Below are positions 45,726-57,081 of a stretch of DNA of 64,000 bases, in pieces. A model generated the notes under the pieces. That model had not been told where the DNA came from. It did not search any database and saw only the letters and a list, made by a program, of their open reading frames with translations. Where the stretch lies: contig JAMXBD010000713.1 in the NCBI GenBank assembly GCA_024138025.1, positions 1 to 64,000 of the forward strand, given 5' to 3'. This DNA is from Combretum micranthum (Eukaryota > Streptophyta > Magnoliopsida > Myrtales > Combretaceae). The number at the start of each line of letters is the position of its first letter. Positions within the stretch are counted from its first letter, which is position 1. Position numbers and translations under genes: made by a program.

Positions 45726-46139
45726 CCATCCAGGATGGAGGAACAAGAAATGAAGAGGAAAACAAGGCTGAGAAGCGGTAAAGAGTGGTTGAAGACCCCT
45801 ATGGAATTTCCTAATATCCAAGAGACATTCTTAAAATTTGCTTATGTTCAAAAGTCGGATTCAACAGTAGTAATTGACTCCACAAATGATGATCCAGCAG
45901 GGCCATCTTGTGGCTCCTGACCAATCTAAAGTTTGAACAATTGGTTTTCTATTTTCTTGTGTGACCCTAGGGTTACCTCTGAGTAAGGGTTGAACCAACA
46001 AAATATTTATATGTTTTATTTTCCTTATCAATTTCTTATTAAAGAAATCATATGTACTCAACGATCCATCTTAATGAATGAAATAAAATGATTTTCTTTC
46101 TCTACATATCTTGTGTCCTTACTTTTTCCTTTTCTTTAT

Positions 46140-47770
46140 TTGCCCTTTATCCAGATCTAATGATAACGATGAAAGTAAAGGATATCTCGTGCCCGTAGAT
46201 AACGAAAATACTAATATCATTCCCCATCCCACTGAATCAATTATCGAGGGTGATATTAGTGATCACATAGGGATATAAGAAAGTTGGCAAAAATATGAAC
46301 ATGATAGGATTCAAATTGGATGAGCTAACGAATTGATCAATTTTGGGACTGAAAAAAGCCATAGAAATCTCAAGATAGGGACCATTTTACCCGGTGAGCG
46401 AAGAGAACAGCTGGTATCACTGTTAGCTAATCATCTGGACATATTTTCATGGTCTCACAAAGACATGCCTGGATTGGACACTTCTATAGTAGTCCATAAG
46501 ATACCCACCAGAGAAGACATCAAACTGAGGAAATAGAAGTTAAAGATGTTTTAGACCTGATATCCTATTAAAAATCAAAGAGGAAGTGAATAAACTCTTG
46601 GATGTCAGTTTCATTGAAGTATCCAACTACTGTGAATGAGTAGCTAATATAGTACTTGTCCTTAAGAAAAATGGGAAGGTTAGAGTATGTGTGGATTTTC
46701 GTGATCTGAATCAAGCCACTCCTAAAGACAATGTCCCTTTACCCCACATAGATGTCTAAGTAGATAATACAACAGGAAACTATAAGTAGATAATGCGACA
46801 GGAAACTATCTCTTCTTATTCATGGATGGGATCTCATGATATAATCAAATCAAGATAGCAGAAGAAGATGAAACTAAGACAACTTTTATCATAACTTGGG
46901 CACTTTTTTCTATATGGCTATGCCTTTGGATCTCAAAAATGCTGAAGCAACATAACAAAGGGCAATGGTGGTGTTATTGCATGACATGATGCATAAGGAA
47001 GTTAAGGTATATGTAAACGGCATGATTGCTAAATAATAAAAAAAAGAAGATCATGTAGTAGTCTTAAGGAAGCTTTTTACCTGGTTACGAAAATTCCAGT
47101 TAAAATTGAACCAAAGAAGTGCAATTTGGGGTAACCTTTGGCAAACTATTAGGGTTTTTAGTCAGCCAAAAAGGTGTGGAAGTTGATCCAGACAAGGTCA
47201 AGGCTATACTTAAGTTACCCTTTCTGAAGACACTTAAGGAGGTTAGGGGCATTTTGGAATGATTAAACTACATCGATCAGTTCATATCACAATTAACCGA
47301 TAAGTGCCATCCTTTATTCAAGATGCTGAAATGGCTCTATACATTGGAATGAAGAATGTGAGGAAGCCTTCAACTAGATTAAGCAATATCTAACAAACCC
47401 TCTTGTATTAGTGGCTCCTATACTTGGTTGCCCTTTATTCCTGTATTTGACCGTACTTCCTGAATCAATGGGTTATATGTGGGGCAGAAGGATGAAAATG
47501 GAAGAGAAAGAGCCATCTACTACTTGAGTAAGAAGTTTACAGAAGGAGAACAAAGGTACTTGGAAGTAGAAAGAATTTGCAGTACCCTAGTCTGGATCAT
47601 GCATCGGCTCAGGTAATATACCCTATATTACTCTATTGAATTGCTCACAAAACATGATCCATTGAAGTATTTGGCCAACAAGCCGACCTTGATTGGGAGG
47701 ATCTCGTAATGGCAAATGTTATTATCAAAGTTCGGCATCACATATGTGAATTAAAGTTCAACGAAACAAT
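46140..47770 (+). pseudogene. Reverse transcriptase and RNase H remnants
   Basis: Pieces in order: a linker NFGTEKSHRNLKIGTILPG (46333-46400); SWSHKDMPGLDTSIVVHKIP (about 46450-46510); the RT fingers with KKNGKVRVCVDFRDLNQATP (about 46670-46725) and PLPHIDV; then FLFMDGIS (about 46810). The catalytic YVDD box reads YVNG (47010-47021), so both key aspartates are lost. A 26-bp tandem duplication (46758-46809) shifts the frame just upstream. RNase H pieces follow (DESMGY-like near 47460, IYYLSKKFTEGEQRY near 47520-47560). The order and motifs match Ty3/gypsy Tat/Ogre RT. It cannot be functional. Confidence 0.85.
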
Positions 47771-47886
47771 AAGCACTTACAAAAATCCCATTTGAACAAG
47801 ACAAAGTAGAAGAACAATCCCATTTCCTAGGTGAAATGTGTTAGTAGTAGATTTGGATGAAGACTCATAATCATCATCGACACCCA

Positions 47887-48300
47887 AATGGAAGTTGTAT
47901 TTTGATGGTGTTGCTAATGTATATGGGTGTGGTATTGGTGCAGTTTTAGTATCCCCTGATGGTGACCAGTATCCTGCATCAATAAAATGAACGTTCCCAT
48001 GCACCAATAATATAGTGGAATATGAATCTTGTATCATGGGCCTAAAAATCGCATTGAACATGAAAAATAGAGGAACTTGAAGTGTATGGAGACTCTTCAT
48101 TAATAATTTTTCAAACTCAAGGGGAGTACAAAACTAAGGATGCAAGGCTAATACACTATAACCAATACTTGATTGAGCTAGCTTAAAGATTCAAGGGTAT
48201 CTCATTCACATATGTACCAAGAACTCAAAACCAATTCGCTAACGCATTAGCCACGCTAGCATCAATAATCCAAATCACTAAAGGAATAGAGATCTAACCC
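47887..48300 (+). pseudogene. Additional archaeal-type RNase H domain (aRNH)
   Basis: A second RNase H after the normal one: KLYFDGVANVYGCGIGAVLV (about 47890-47955) with the first acidic residue, VEYESCIMGLKIAL (about 48015-48057) with the Glu, and EVYGDSSLIIFQTQGEYKTK (about 48078-48140) with the next Asp. The final NQFANALATLAS has Asn where Asp is expected. A second RNase H is characteristic of Tat/Ogre elements. Some stops are present. Confidence 0.8.
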
Positions 48301-49609
48301 TTGAAAGTTAGAATTGAAGAAGAGCCGACTTTTTGCTTAAATATTGAAGAAGTCCCAAAAGGGAAACCATGGTATGAGAAATTCAAGGAGCTTCTCCAAA
48401 CAGGCAAATACCTTGAAAATGCCTTGACAAAAAAGAATAGAAAGCATTGAGGCAATTAACAAGTCATTTCCTGCTTATTGGAAACCTATTATATAGGAAG
48501 TCATCTGATGCCACACTTTTGAGGTGTATGGATGAAGTAGAGGCAGAAACATTGATGAAAGAGGTTCATGAAAGGGTATGTGGACCTCATATGAATGGAT
48601 ATATGCTCGTTAAGAAGATTATGAGACGTGTTACTTTTGGTTAACCATGGAAATTGATTGCATCAAGCACGTTAGGCATTGCCATCTTTTCCAGATATAC
48701 TCTAATAAAATGAATGCCCTTCCTAAAGATTTGCAATCACTATCATTACCTTGGCCTTTCTTAATGTGGGGGATAGATATCATTAGACTGATGCCACCAA
48801 AAGCTTCAAATGGCCATAGATTCATATTGGTGGCCATTGATTACTTTACTAAGTGGGTGGAAGCATTCTTATGCAAGTGTCACTAGGGGGGTAATTGTAA
48901 GGTTTATCAAAGAGACATTATCGTAAGCTATGGGGTTCCTGAATCCATCATCATTGATAATGGCATTCCAAATGACAATTTGATGATAGAGTTATGCCAA
49001 CAATCCGAGATCAAACAGAGGAACTCTACCCATATCGACTCCAATGAATGGAACATTTGAAGCAGCTAACAAGAACATTAAAAGAACAATAGAAAAAATA
49101 GACGTTGCTTACAAGGATTAGCATGAGATACTACCATTTGCACTCATGGCCTATCAAACCTCAATGAGGTCTTAATAGGTGCAACCTCATATTAATTGGT
49201 TTATGGCATTGAAGCAGTCTTACCAGTTAAGATTGAGATTCCTTCCCTTAGAATTCTAGCAGAGACTAAACCAGATGAGGTAGAATGGGTAAGGAAAAGA
49301 ATCGACCAGTTGAACTTAATTGATGAAAGAAGATTGACTACCTTACATCATGGTTATTTATATCAACAAAGACTGGCACGAGCTTTTCATAAAAAGGTCC
49401 AGTCAAGGAGTTTCATGGGAGGGGATCTAGTTCTAAGGAAAGTATTACCAAATGCACAAGTCCCAAGAAGGAAATTCACTCCCAACTATGAAGACCCATA
49501 TGTAGTAAAGAAAGTCTTGTATGGGGGAGCATTAATTTTGTCACAAATGGATGGTCCAAATCTAAGGGACCCTATAAATTCTGATGCAACCAAGTTGTAC
49601 TATAGTTGA
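48300..49609 (+). pseudogene. Integrase remnant with C-terminal tail
   Basis: Starts with the linker HFLLIGNLLYRKSSDATLLR (about 48466-48530), then the zinc-finger-like part with VHERVCGPHMNGYMLVKKI, H-C-like KHVRHCHLFQIYSN (about 48670), and the catalytic core: WPFLMWGIDIIRL (first Asp, about 48750-48790), IIIDNG (second Asp, about 48950) and FEAANKNIK (Glu, about 49055). The tail 49196-49609 is open for 137 codons: VYGIEAVLPVKIEIPSLR to TKLYYS. All three catalytic acidic residues are still visible but lie in different frames, so no functional protein is encoded. Confidence 0.85.
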
Positions 49610-50147
49610 TGAATCAATGAAAAATCTATCAAGTTAAGAAAATTTGTTAGTTGCTTTGCCCATACAGGATCTAATTTCCATTATCTATCAACAAAAAATG
49701 ATATCCCTAGCAGTTGCAGACGTTGGATTGGTCATTGACCAACCTCCCTAATCAATAAATCTTTCTTCCACATACTTCTCCAATACTGTAAAACACGAGT
49801 GTAAAGAGAGGGAGAGATCGCCGAGCAATTGATAAAATTATAAAACATTATAATACTTTGTAATTTGATCTTTTTCGAGATGATTGCTTATTACATGGGA
49901 ACTAATGAATAAATGAGGAAGACAAGAACCTGTGGAAAGCATAAAGGAATAATGAAGTTTAGCCACCATATGTGTTGCGAATTTGAAAAGAATTTACACT
50001 TCGAAGAGTTTTTTGATACTATGAGAATCTAACAAAATTGCCCAGTCAAATAGATGAAGCTTAGTGACAATCAAATTTCGCTCATCAGTCTGACAGTTTT
50101 GGAACCTCTGCAAGAACTAAGTAAGACGTTTGATAAAAAGTGATTTA

Positions 50148-50150
<3 letters not shown>
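49610..50150. other. 3' untranslated region of the retrotransposon
   Basis: AT-rich DNA after the integrase stop. I see no coding region here. Confidence 0.5.

Positions 50151-50181
<31 letters not shown>
50151..50181. repeat. (CA)n microsatellite
   Basis: An uninterrupted CA run of about 15 units immediately before the tandem array. Confidence 0.95.
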
Positions 50182-50185
<4 letters not shown>

Positions 50186-50188
<3 letters not shown>

Positions 50189-51088
50189 GATCATAGGCCA
50201 GCTCAATGAGTGCCTATCTAAGTCAAGTGCAAGCTCGAGGAGCATATTTGCTCCACATCTAAGCTAAATGCCATCTCAAGGAGTGCTTTTGTATTAGATC
50301 ATAGGCCAGCTCAAGGAGCGTCTATCCAAGTCAGGTGCCAACTTAAGGAGTGTATTTGTGCCACATCTAAATGCTAGCTTAAGGAGTGCGTTTGTATAAG
50401 ATCTTACCCAGATCAAGGAGCGCCTATCTAAGTTAGGTGCCAACTCAAATAGTGCCCTTGCACCATATTTAAATGCCAGCTTAAGGAACGTGTTTGTATT
50501 AGATCATAGGCCATCTTAAGGAGTGCCTATCCAAGTCAAGTGCTAGCTCGAGGAGCACACTTGCACCACATCTAAGCCAAATGCTAGCTTAAGGAGTGCG
50601 TTTGTACCAGATTAAGTGCCCGCTCAAGGAACGCCTATCCAAGTTAAGTGCCAACACAAGGAGCGTGCTTACACCACATCTAAGCCAAATGTCAACTTAA
50701 GGATCACGTTTGTATCATAGACCAGCTGAAGGCTTGCCTATCTATGTTAAGCGCCAATTCAGGGAGCACGCTTGCACCACATCTAAGCCAAATGCCAACT
50801 CAAGAAGCACATTTGTATCATAGGCCAGCTCAAGAAGCACCTATCCAAGTCAAGCGCCAGCTCAAGGAGCATGCTTGCACCACATCTAAGCCAAATGCTA
50901 ACTCAAGGAGGGCGTTTGTATCAAATCATAGGTCAGCTCAAGGAGTACTTATCTAAGTCAAATGCCAGCTCAAGGTGTGCGCTTGCACCACATATAAGCC
51001 AAATGCTAGCTCAAGGAGCATGTTTGTATTAAATCAAAAGCTAGCTCAAGGAGTACCTATCCAAGCCGAATGCTAGCTTAAGGAGTAC
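50186..51088. repeat. ~106-bp tandem array, 8-9 units, before the 3' LTR
   Basis: A ggccagctcaaggag-type motif recurs near 50193, 50303, 50405, 50508, 50614, 50717, 50823, 50931 and 51037, so the period is about 102-110 bp. Each unit contains three ~35-bp subunits built on 'ccagctcaaggagygc', joined by 'ctatccaagtcaagtg', 'gcttgcaccacatctaagcc' and 'gtttgtatcagatcat'. Tandem arrays in the 3' region are known from Tat/Ogre elements and can seed satellites. Not coding. Confidence 0.95.
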
Positions 51089-51260
51089 ATTTAGGTTACT
51101 TGTCTTGAGTTACTATCAGAGTAAGGTCAAGGGAAGTTTGTCATTTGGTCATAGTCCCCGATGGATCAAATGCAAAAGGTCTTTATTCGCCTTCCGCTTT
51201 TAAAAGCAAAAAATGGGTCTCTCTTTTTATTTTTGTGGAAAAATTTTATCAAACATCACC

Positions 51261-51275
51261 ATAAAGAGGGGCAGC
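51261..51275 (+). other. Polypurine tract
   Basis: ataaagaggggcagc immediately precedes the 3' LTR. Its position and AAAGAGGGGC core fit the plus-strand primer of Tat/Ogre elements. Confidence 0.75.
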
Positions 51276-53426
51276 TGTAGATACTCTATTTTTGCCTATT
51301 TAAGGCTTCAATTTAAAGTAAAAATTAATATTATATTAAGCCCATGAATTACGATAAAAATAAAAATTATAATAACATTAAAATATATAATAGAAATAAT
51401 CAAATAGAAATTAAAAAAATAATAACAACAAATAAAAGTAATATAGGCATGATATAATACTAATTTTAATTATAATTTTTTTGACCCAATTAAATAGCCA
51501 TATGAATTGGTCTATTCAATTGGGCCCATTTTTTAAGCCTTAAATACAATTTCCAAGCAAACTAAAATCGAGGCTTAGGCAAAAACTTGATGGTAAAACA
51601 CCCACCTACACACACACACACACACACAGAAGAGATCGGGGTTTAAATTTACGTGAGGGAGGCAAATTTTTTTGTAGATAAGCATGTGTAACACACACCC
51701 ATGGATGATGGGCGTGCTACACACATCCGTCATCTTCCCCAAAAGAACGACCAGTTTTCCCATGCAACATGGCTATTTCAAGCTCTTTTTTGACCCATTT
51801 TTGCTTCGATTTTCACCAAATTGATGGAGGGAATTCGAAGAAGACATTAGATACTAAAGAATTAGATAAAAAACTAGTCCAAAAACTTATGATTTGGTAC
51901 TCGGTTCTTTTATGTAAAATTTGCAAAAAGTTTGTTTTTCGCACGTGAAGCAAATTTAAATTTCAATTTGAACTAACCACTTAGCTTATAGAAACACATA
52001 TTTAAACTTATTGTCATCTTTCTCGATGTTCATTAAGTTTGAAAATTACAAAAAAGCTTAGGAAGCTTGATTGCGTGCGCATCTTATCCTCGAGGTTGTT
52101 GGCCACCTAATTTGACCCCTAGCTAGTATAAATAAGGGTTAAGGACTTCGTTTATCACATCAGAAATAATCTATTCAATCAGAAACATCCAAAAAACACC
52201 TTTAAGCTTTGAATCAAGCTTCGAGCATCCAGGTTTTGATTTTGAAAATTTTCCAATTGCTCTTTATAGAGATCAAATCGGAGTAAATTAAGGCTACAAT
52301 TAAATCCAAGGGTGGTGAAAACTTTAGCTAATAGCTTTCTCCTTCATCCAAAGCCTCTCACCACATGACCGACCGCCACCCATTAGAAATCAAACCACCA
52401 ACTTCTAGCAATTTTGAGCCCAAAGACCACCGTTGGAGCTTTCCCCATCCCCTAAAGTCCTTTTCGACATGGTCATGACCACCCATAACCGCCAGATCGG
52501 TGGTTTTGAACTCCATCAGCCACTTGCTTCTAGAAATCCATGCCTCAATCCGAGATTCGACCCGTGCCGATGTAGGTGAACTTATTCCGTTTTCTTTTTA
52601 TTATTATTTATTTACTTATTTATTTATTTTGGTGACTTAAATATAAACAAAACTCTTTTTTATTTTTTTCTTTTTTTTATAAACAAAATAATTTTTTTTT
52701 AAAGGGAATGTTGGATTAGTTTACTATATGTATAATAATAATGATAGAAATGTGAAGAAAAAAAAAACCTTTTGACCCATAGAAAATCTTATCTTTTAAA
52801 AATAAAAGAACAACTTGATAGCTCATAAGGTCACAGATAAGAATTATTTTTGTAAAAATTAAAAATTTAAGGAATTTAAAGAGTTATAAAAATAGAAAAA
52901 ATACCAATCTACTAAAGTTTTCTTAAAAAAGAACTATGTATTCTCTGATTCCAATTAGCGGGTATGTAGGCACTTCCGGGACGATATAAAAAATGAAAAT
53001 TTTTTATTATCTATTTTGAATTAATTCATTGTAAACATTATAAGCTTTGATGATAAATTGTAAATAACATAGTTTTTAAATTAATAAAATTTTTGAACAT
53101 AAAAGAAAATAAACTTTAAATCAAGAATTAAGGTGATAACCATATGGTTTTAATAGAATAGCCTCACAATCCAAAAATCGCTAATTTATCAAATTGGTTT
53201 TAAAATCATTTTTTTCGCAAACTAGTGGGTAAGTTAGAATCAACTAATCCATCGATCCTAACTTACAACTTTTTCCCAATTTCAATTGGATAGCAACTCC
53301 TAATTAAAAAAAAAAAAGCTAAATTTTTTTTGATTCCTAGTCAATGATTCGTATTGAATGGGTTTGGGTTCAATACGAATGAATTAAAAGAAATAAAACC
53401 AGAAAACAAAAAATCCAGACTCGACA
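51276..53426 (+). repeat. 3' LTR of the Ogre-like element
   Basis: 2,151 bp, starting TGTAGATACTC and ending ccagactcgaca, so it keeps canonical TG...CA ends. It is followed by AATAT. It is homologous to 33589-35722 throughout, including the TATA box (52127-52134), the CA repeat (51606-51628), the 'gatggtaaaaca' stretch and the 'tccgagattcgacc' segment near 52550. Confidence 0.93.
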
Positions 53427-53590
53427 AATATAAGATATGACGTGAGCGTACTTTAATGGATTTTGGCTCTATTTTGTTATCAAAAGATTTTGTATTGGAA
53501 TTTCTCTTGTAAAATAAACAACTGGTGCTTTTATAAGTGGTTTTCATGGGTTGGCTATATCAAATAAATTATTTGTCTCATTTACATAAA

Positions 53591-54172
53591 TAAATTGGAC
53601 TTTAGTTAAGCTAAATGGACAATAAAATATGGTTACTCAAATATTTAACATTTAAATCCATTAGAGTAATTCATGCTACAATATCTCATTTTCTTCTTTA
53701 GTTTTTAGTTGGAAAAATTCTTTTCCTCATCTCAAAGTTCTTTTTTTTTTTCTTTTCACTTTGCCTTTTTTCCTTTAACATTTTATTTTTTGTCCAACTA
53801 TTATCATTGTTGTTGTTATTTTTATTGTTGTTTTGAGAATTCATTTTTATAGTTTCTTATCTTTTTAAACCTTTCATAAATTGGACTTTAGTTAAGCTAA
53901 ATGGACAATAAAATATGGTTACTCAATATTTAACATTTAATCCATTAGAGTAATTCATGCTACAATATCTCATTTTCTTCTTTAGTTTTTAGTTGGAAAA
54001 TTCTTTTCCTCATCCTCCTCCTCATCTCAAAGTTCTTTTTTTTTTCTTTTCACTTTGCCTTTTTTCCTTTAACATTTTATTTTTTGTCCAACTATTATCA
54101 TTGTTGTTGTTATTGTTATTGTTGTTTTGAGAATTCATTTTTATAGTTTCTTATTCTTTTTAAACCTTTCAT
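53591..54172. repeat. 286-bp near-identical tandem duplication
   Basis: Unit 1 (53591-53876) and unit 2 (53877-54172) start taaattggactttagttaag and remain nearly identical. They differ by a few single-base indels and a 'cctcctcctcat' expansion in unit 2. High identity shows a recent event compared with the surrounding elements. No coding content. Confidence 0.92.
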
Positions 54173-54286
54173 TTTATCTTTTTTTTCTTTAATCTTTTAT
54201 TATTTTTCATTTTTAATTTTTTTTACTAAAAGTCTAGTATAAGCTAATAGTTAAATTGAATGACAAAAATGGGGTGTCCACAACTA

Positions 54287-54450
54287 TTAATGGAATTTGC
54301 CTATAATAATAGTTACCGAACAACTATTCGAGTGACATTCTATCATGTAATGTTTAGAAGGAAGTACAAGTCCCAAGTACATTGGATTGAGGCCAGATAG
54401 AGGCAAGTATTGGGATCATAATGTCAAGAATTACAGGTTCCAAGTACAAT
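54287..54450 (+). pseudogene. Ty3/gypsy integrase fragment
   Basis: The frame from 54287 reads LMEFAYNNSYRTTI...FRRKYKSQVHWIEAR and then stops at 54398. This is the 'FAYNNSYxxSIxMxPxxxxYGRxCxSPxHW' segment of gypsy (chromovirus-type) integrases. It is only about 38 codons and is not part of the element ending at 53426, whose own integrase is at 48300-49609. It is a scrap of another element. Confidence 0.75.
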
Positions 54451-56200
54451 GGATCAAAGGTTGATTTTGATATTGGTCTTGTTAACTAGTTCAATTGCCA
54501 GTTAATTTGATCAATATGATGAAGGATATACAATTTCATGTTTAATTGGAGTAAAATTGAGCTAGAAATGCTTATGGTAAGATTATGAGCAGAGATGTTT
54601 AAAGAATTGATTAGGTGAATTGGTATGTTTTCATCATTAGTAAGTTGACAACGTGTACTGATGGATCTAGATGATGTGTTGATATGAAAATTATGAGCAT
54701 GACATGATGATAAATAATTTTTAGTATGCTAGTTGTTGATTCTTAATGATTATGGTATTAACATGAAGTGTATAGAATTGAAAAGTAGACTAATCAATTT
54801 TCTTTTCCTTTTGAGTATCTGACAAACCACCTTTGGACCTTGATTAAATAAAGTGAGTAAAATTGAGACTTTAGAAAAGGAAATGTTTTTCTTTAGTATA
54901 AATAGGTTGATTATTAATTATACTGTGTATAGTTATATGATTCATATCAAATTCAAAGAGATTTGAATTTGTTGAGCTATATAAGGTTCATGAGTTACTG
55001 TTACTTGATTATTGTTGTGTGTATAAATAGGTAAATGATATAATAGCTATTTAGCTACTAAAATTGATGAGTGCTTGTTGTGTTGTAGCGATGATGGTAG
55101 CTACTCCTTTTAGGTAATTCATGGATTAAGGGCTCATGCCTATTGTGGAATGTACATCTATGATGATGTAGCTACTAGTTAAGGTGTTAAAATTGCCATG
55201 TGTGAGTAGCTGAGTTGTCAATATGGATATTTACTACTATATGGCATCAATAATCCTGGCAGGAAAAAAAAAAAAAAAGAAGGAAGCTTACATAGATCTG
55301 TAGTGAAATGAACATTACATTGGAAGGTTACATTGGATTGGTTTCTCAAAGGATAGTTGTGGTGTGAAGCCAGTAGAGATGACTAGGATGTAGATTCAAT
55401 GTAAGTGTTGATTTATGGTTAGATAATCCATTTATGAAATTTGGTTTCCAGTGAGGATTTGATTTTGGGCTTTAAGCATCTAACCTTAGGATGGTGGGTT
55501 CTGTGCTTGCAACTCTACTTAAAGAAGATAATCAAATCGAGTCATACAGCATGCCATGTGGTTGTTCTTGCACCTAATGTCCCTATACTGGCTTTGACAA
55601 TAATCCATATTTAGGATTGATATTTTAGGTTGTTTGATTCATATGATTACTTTATATAGGATACATGCTATTGAAGTGGGGTTGATAATAGCATTTTGAC
55701 GACTATGAAGACAAGGGGATTTAATCTGGCTTTGAAGGACTTGCTAAGAATTTCCTTTATTATAACTTTATTTGGATAATAGAATTATAGCTAAGTTTTG
55801 GATTTCAATTATAAGTTTGTAAGCAATCCATGTTTTTTCTATAAGTTGGGAGTAAGTAGGCTATAGTGTTGTCACATTTAAATGGTCTGGGTTATGATAT
55901 ATAAATAAGCTAGAATGCTCTATATTTATAATAAAATTTTAATGTTTGTGTCAAAATACAATCAAGGTCTTGGTATTTTAAGTCATTTTAAGACATATAT
56001 ATCTGTACCATTGCTCTTAGAAATTTCCATGTTCACAGTATGAAACGAGAAGAGATTAATCGATGGACTTGGTGTATTAATGCATGTATAAATGATTCAA
56101 ATTATTAAACTGAAAATGATAGTGTATATAAGTATAAAAAACGTAAATGGCTCTAGATTTCTCAAGATTTTATAAATATCCCAAGTGATTATATTAATTA
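54451..56200. other. Decayed repeat-like DNA, no gene seen
   Basis: It probably continues the element fragment at 54287: 'tagtataaatag' near 54895 looks like an LTR TATA box, and 55670-55840 resembles 31200-31440. No borders, target duplications or open frames of interest were found. A run of A lies at 55265-55278. Confidence 0.35.
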
Positions 56201-56439
56201 CTTTTTATTTTTCCTTTATATGAATCTACATGCCAACCAATGGAGGCTAGCATAAAAGAGAAAATATATATATATATATATAAAATAATATAAATAAAAG
56301 AAAGACGAGGGCAAATAATCAACCTTCTATTTGTAGTTTCCTGGAAGCTTCCTTTAGCAGAGAGAGTAATTAAAAAATAAAAAAAAGGAAAAATCTCGAA
56401 GCACTTCAAATTAGTTTTTATTACGACTCTGGCTTATAT

Positions 56440-56690
56440 ATTTCTACGTATCTTCATTTTTGTCATTTATCAATCAGGTTGTTTCATTGTATTTTAGTTA
56501 TTTTTGCATCATATTTTTATTATTTTTAAATAAATTTTTATCAAAAAATAAATATCAATAAATAACTAATAATTTTATTTATAAATAAATCAAATAGATA
56601 ATATAAATATAATATAAATAAATTATAAATATAGATTAAATATAAATAAAATGCATACCATCCAAATCATATATCCCGTCCAAAGAACAC
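56440..56690. repeat. TTTGGA-type MITE copy, inverted and degraded
   Basis: The end at about 56660-56680 reads accatccaaatcatatatccc, the inverted form of the family left end. The interior has 'aaataaatttttatcaaaaaataaatat' and 'aatatagattaaatataaataaaatgca' like the copy at 62225-62475. Confidence 0.4.
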
Positions 56691-56699
56691 GCCTTTAAT

Positions 56700-57081
56700 C
56701 GGTGGTTCTCATTGTTTCGAAAACGACGTCTGTTTCTGTTTCTATTTACGTATAAAACATGATATGGGAAGTACCAACGAGTCGACGAGACCATGACTCA
56801 TGGATCCATGAATCCTGAATCATAAACCACAACTTTGCTTGCGTGGTTTTCAGTTTTTCGAAAATGACTTTTGGTTTGGTCTGGAGAAGGACGATGTCCT
56901 ATCAACCGTGTTGTACGGAGTTTTACGAGACCACAACTCATGGTTGCGAGTCGTCATGGGAATACCTCTTTCGTTTGGATCCAAACCAATAGGGAATAAT
57001 AAGGTACAAACGATATCTTATAATTTACGTATGATAAAAATAAAAAAAATAAAAAATTTTATAATTTCCTATTCGAAATAA
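56700..57081. other. GC-richer island with direct repeat
   Basis: Words recur about 130-230 bp apart: 'ttcgaaaacgac' (56717) and 'ttcgaaaatgac' (56857); 'acgagaccatgactcatgga' (56784) and 'acgagaccacaactcatggt' (56925). An 80-residue frame (56839-57081) overlaps but is not recognised. Whether this is a promoter, an exon relic or a repeat cannot be said. Confidence 0.35.

Larger units (their letters stand above)
33589..53426 (+). mobile_element. Ty3/gypsy LTR retrotransposon, Ogre/Tat-like, ~19.8 kb with nested insertions
   Basis: A full-length but dead element flanked by AATAT (33584-33588 and 53427-53431). It has LTRs of 2,134 and 2,151 bp, a primer site resembling the Arg-tRNA type used by Ogre elements, an extra ORF before gag, gag with a zinc-knuckle-like motif, protease, RT and RNase H, an added archaeal-type RNase H, integrase, a tandem array and a polypurine tract. 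RT-before-integrase order shows Ty3/gypsy. The extra ORF and second RNase H point to the Tat/Ogre group. Subtracting the 3.9-kb solo LTR and the 758-bp MITE leaves about 15.2 kb. LTRs differ by roughly 10% over the first ~200 bp counted by eye, so the insertion is old. All reading frames are broken. Confidence 0.93.

Noticed and set aside
33589..53426. Endogenous pararetrovirus (caulimovirus-type) as identity of the large element
   Set aside because: Paired LTRs, a polypurine tract, integrase and a 5-bp target duplication show an LTR retrotransposon, and no movement-protein-like frame was seen.
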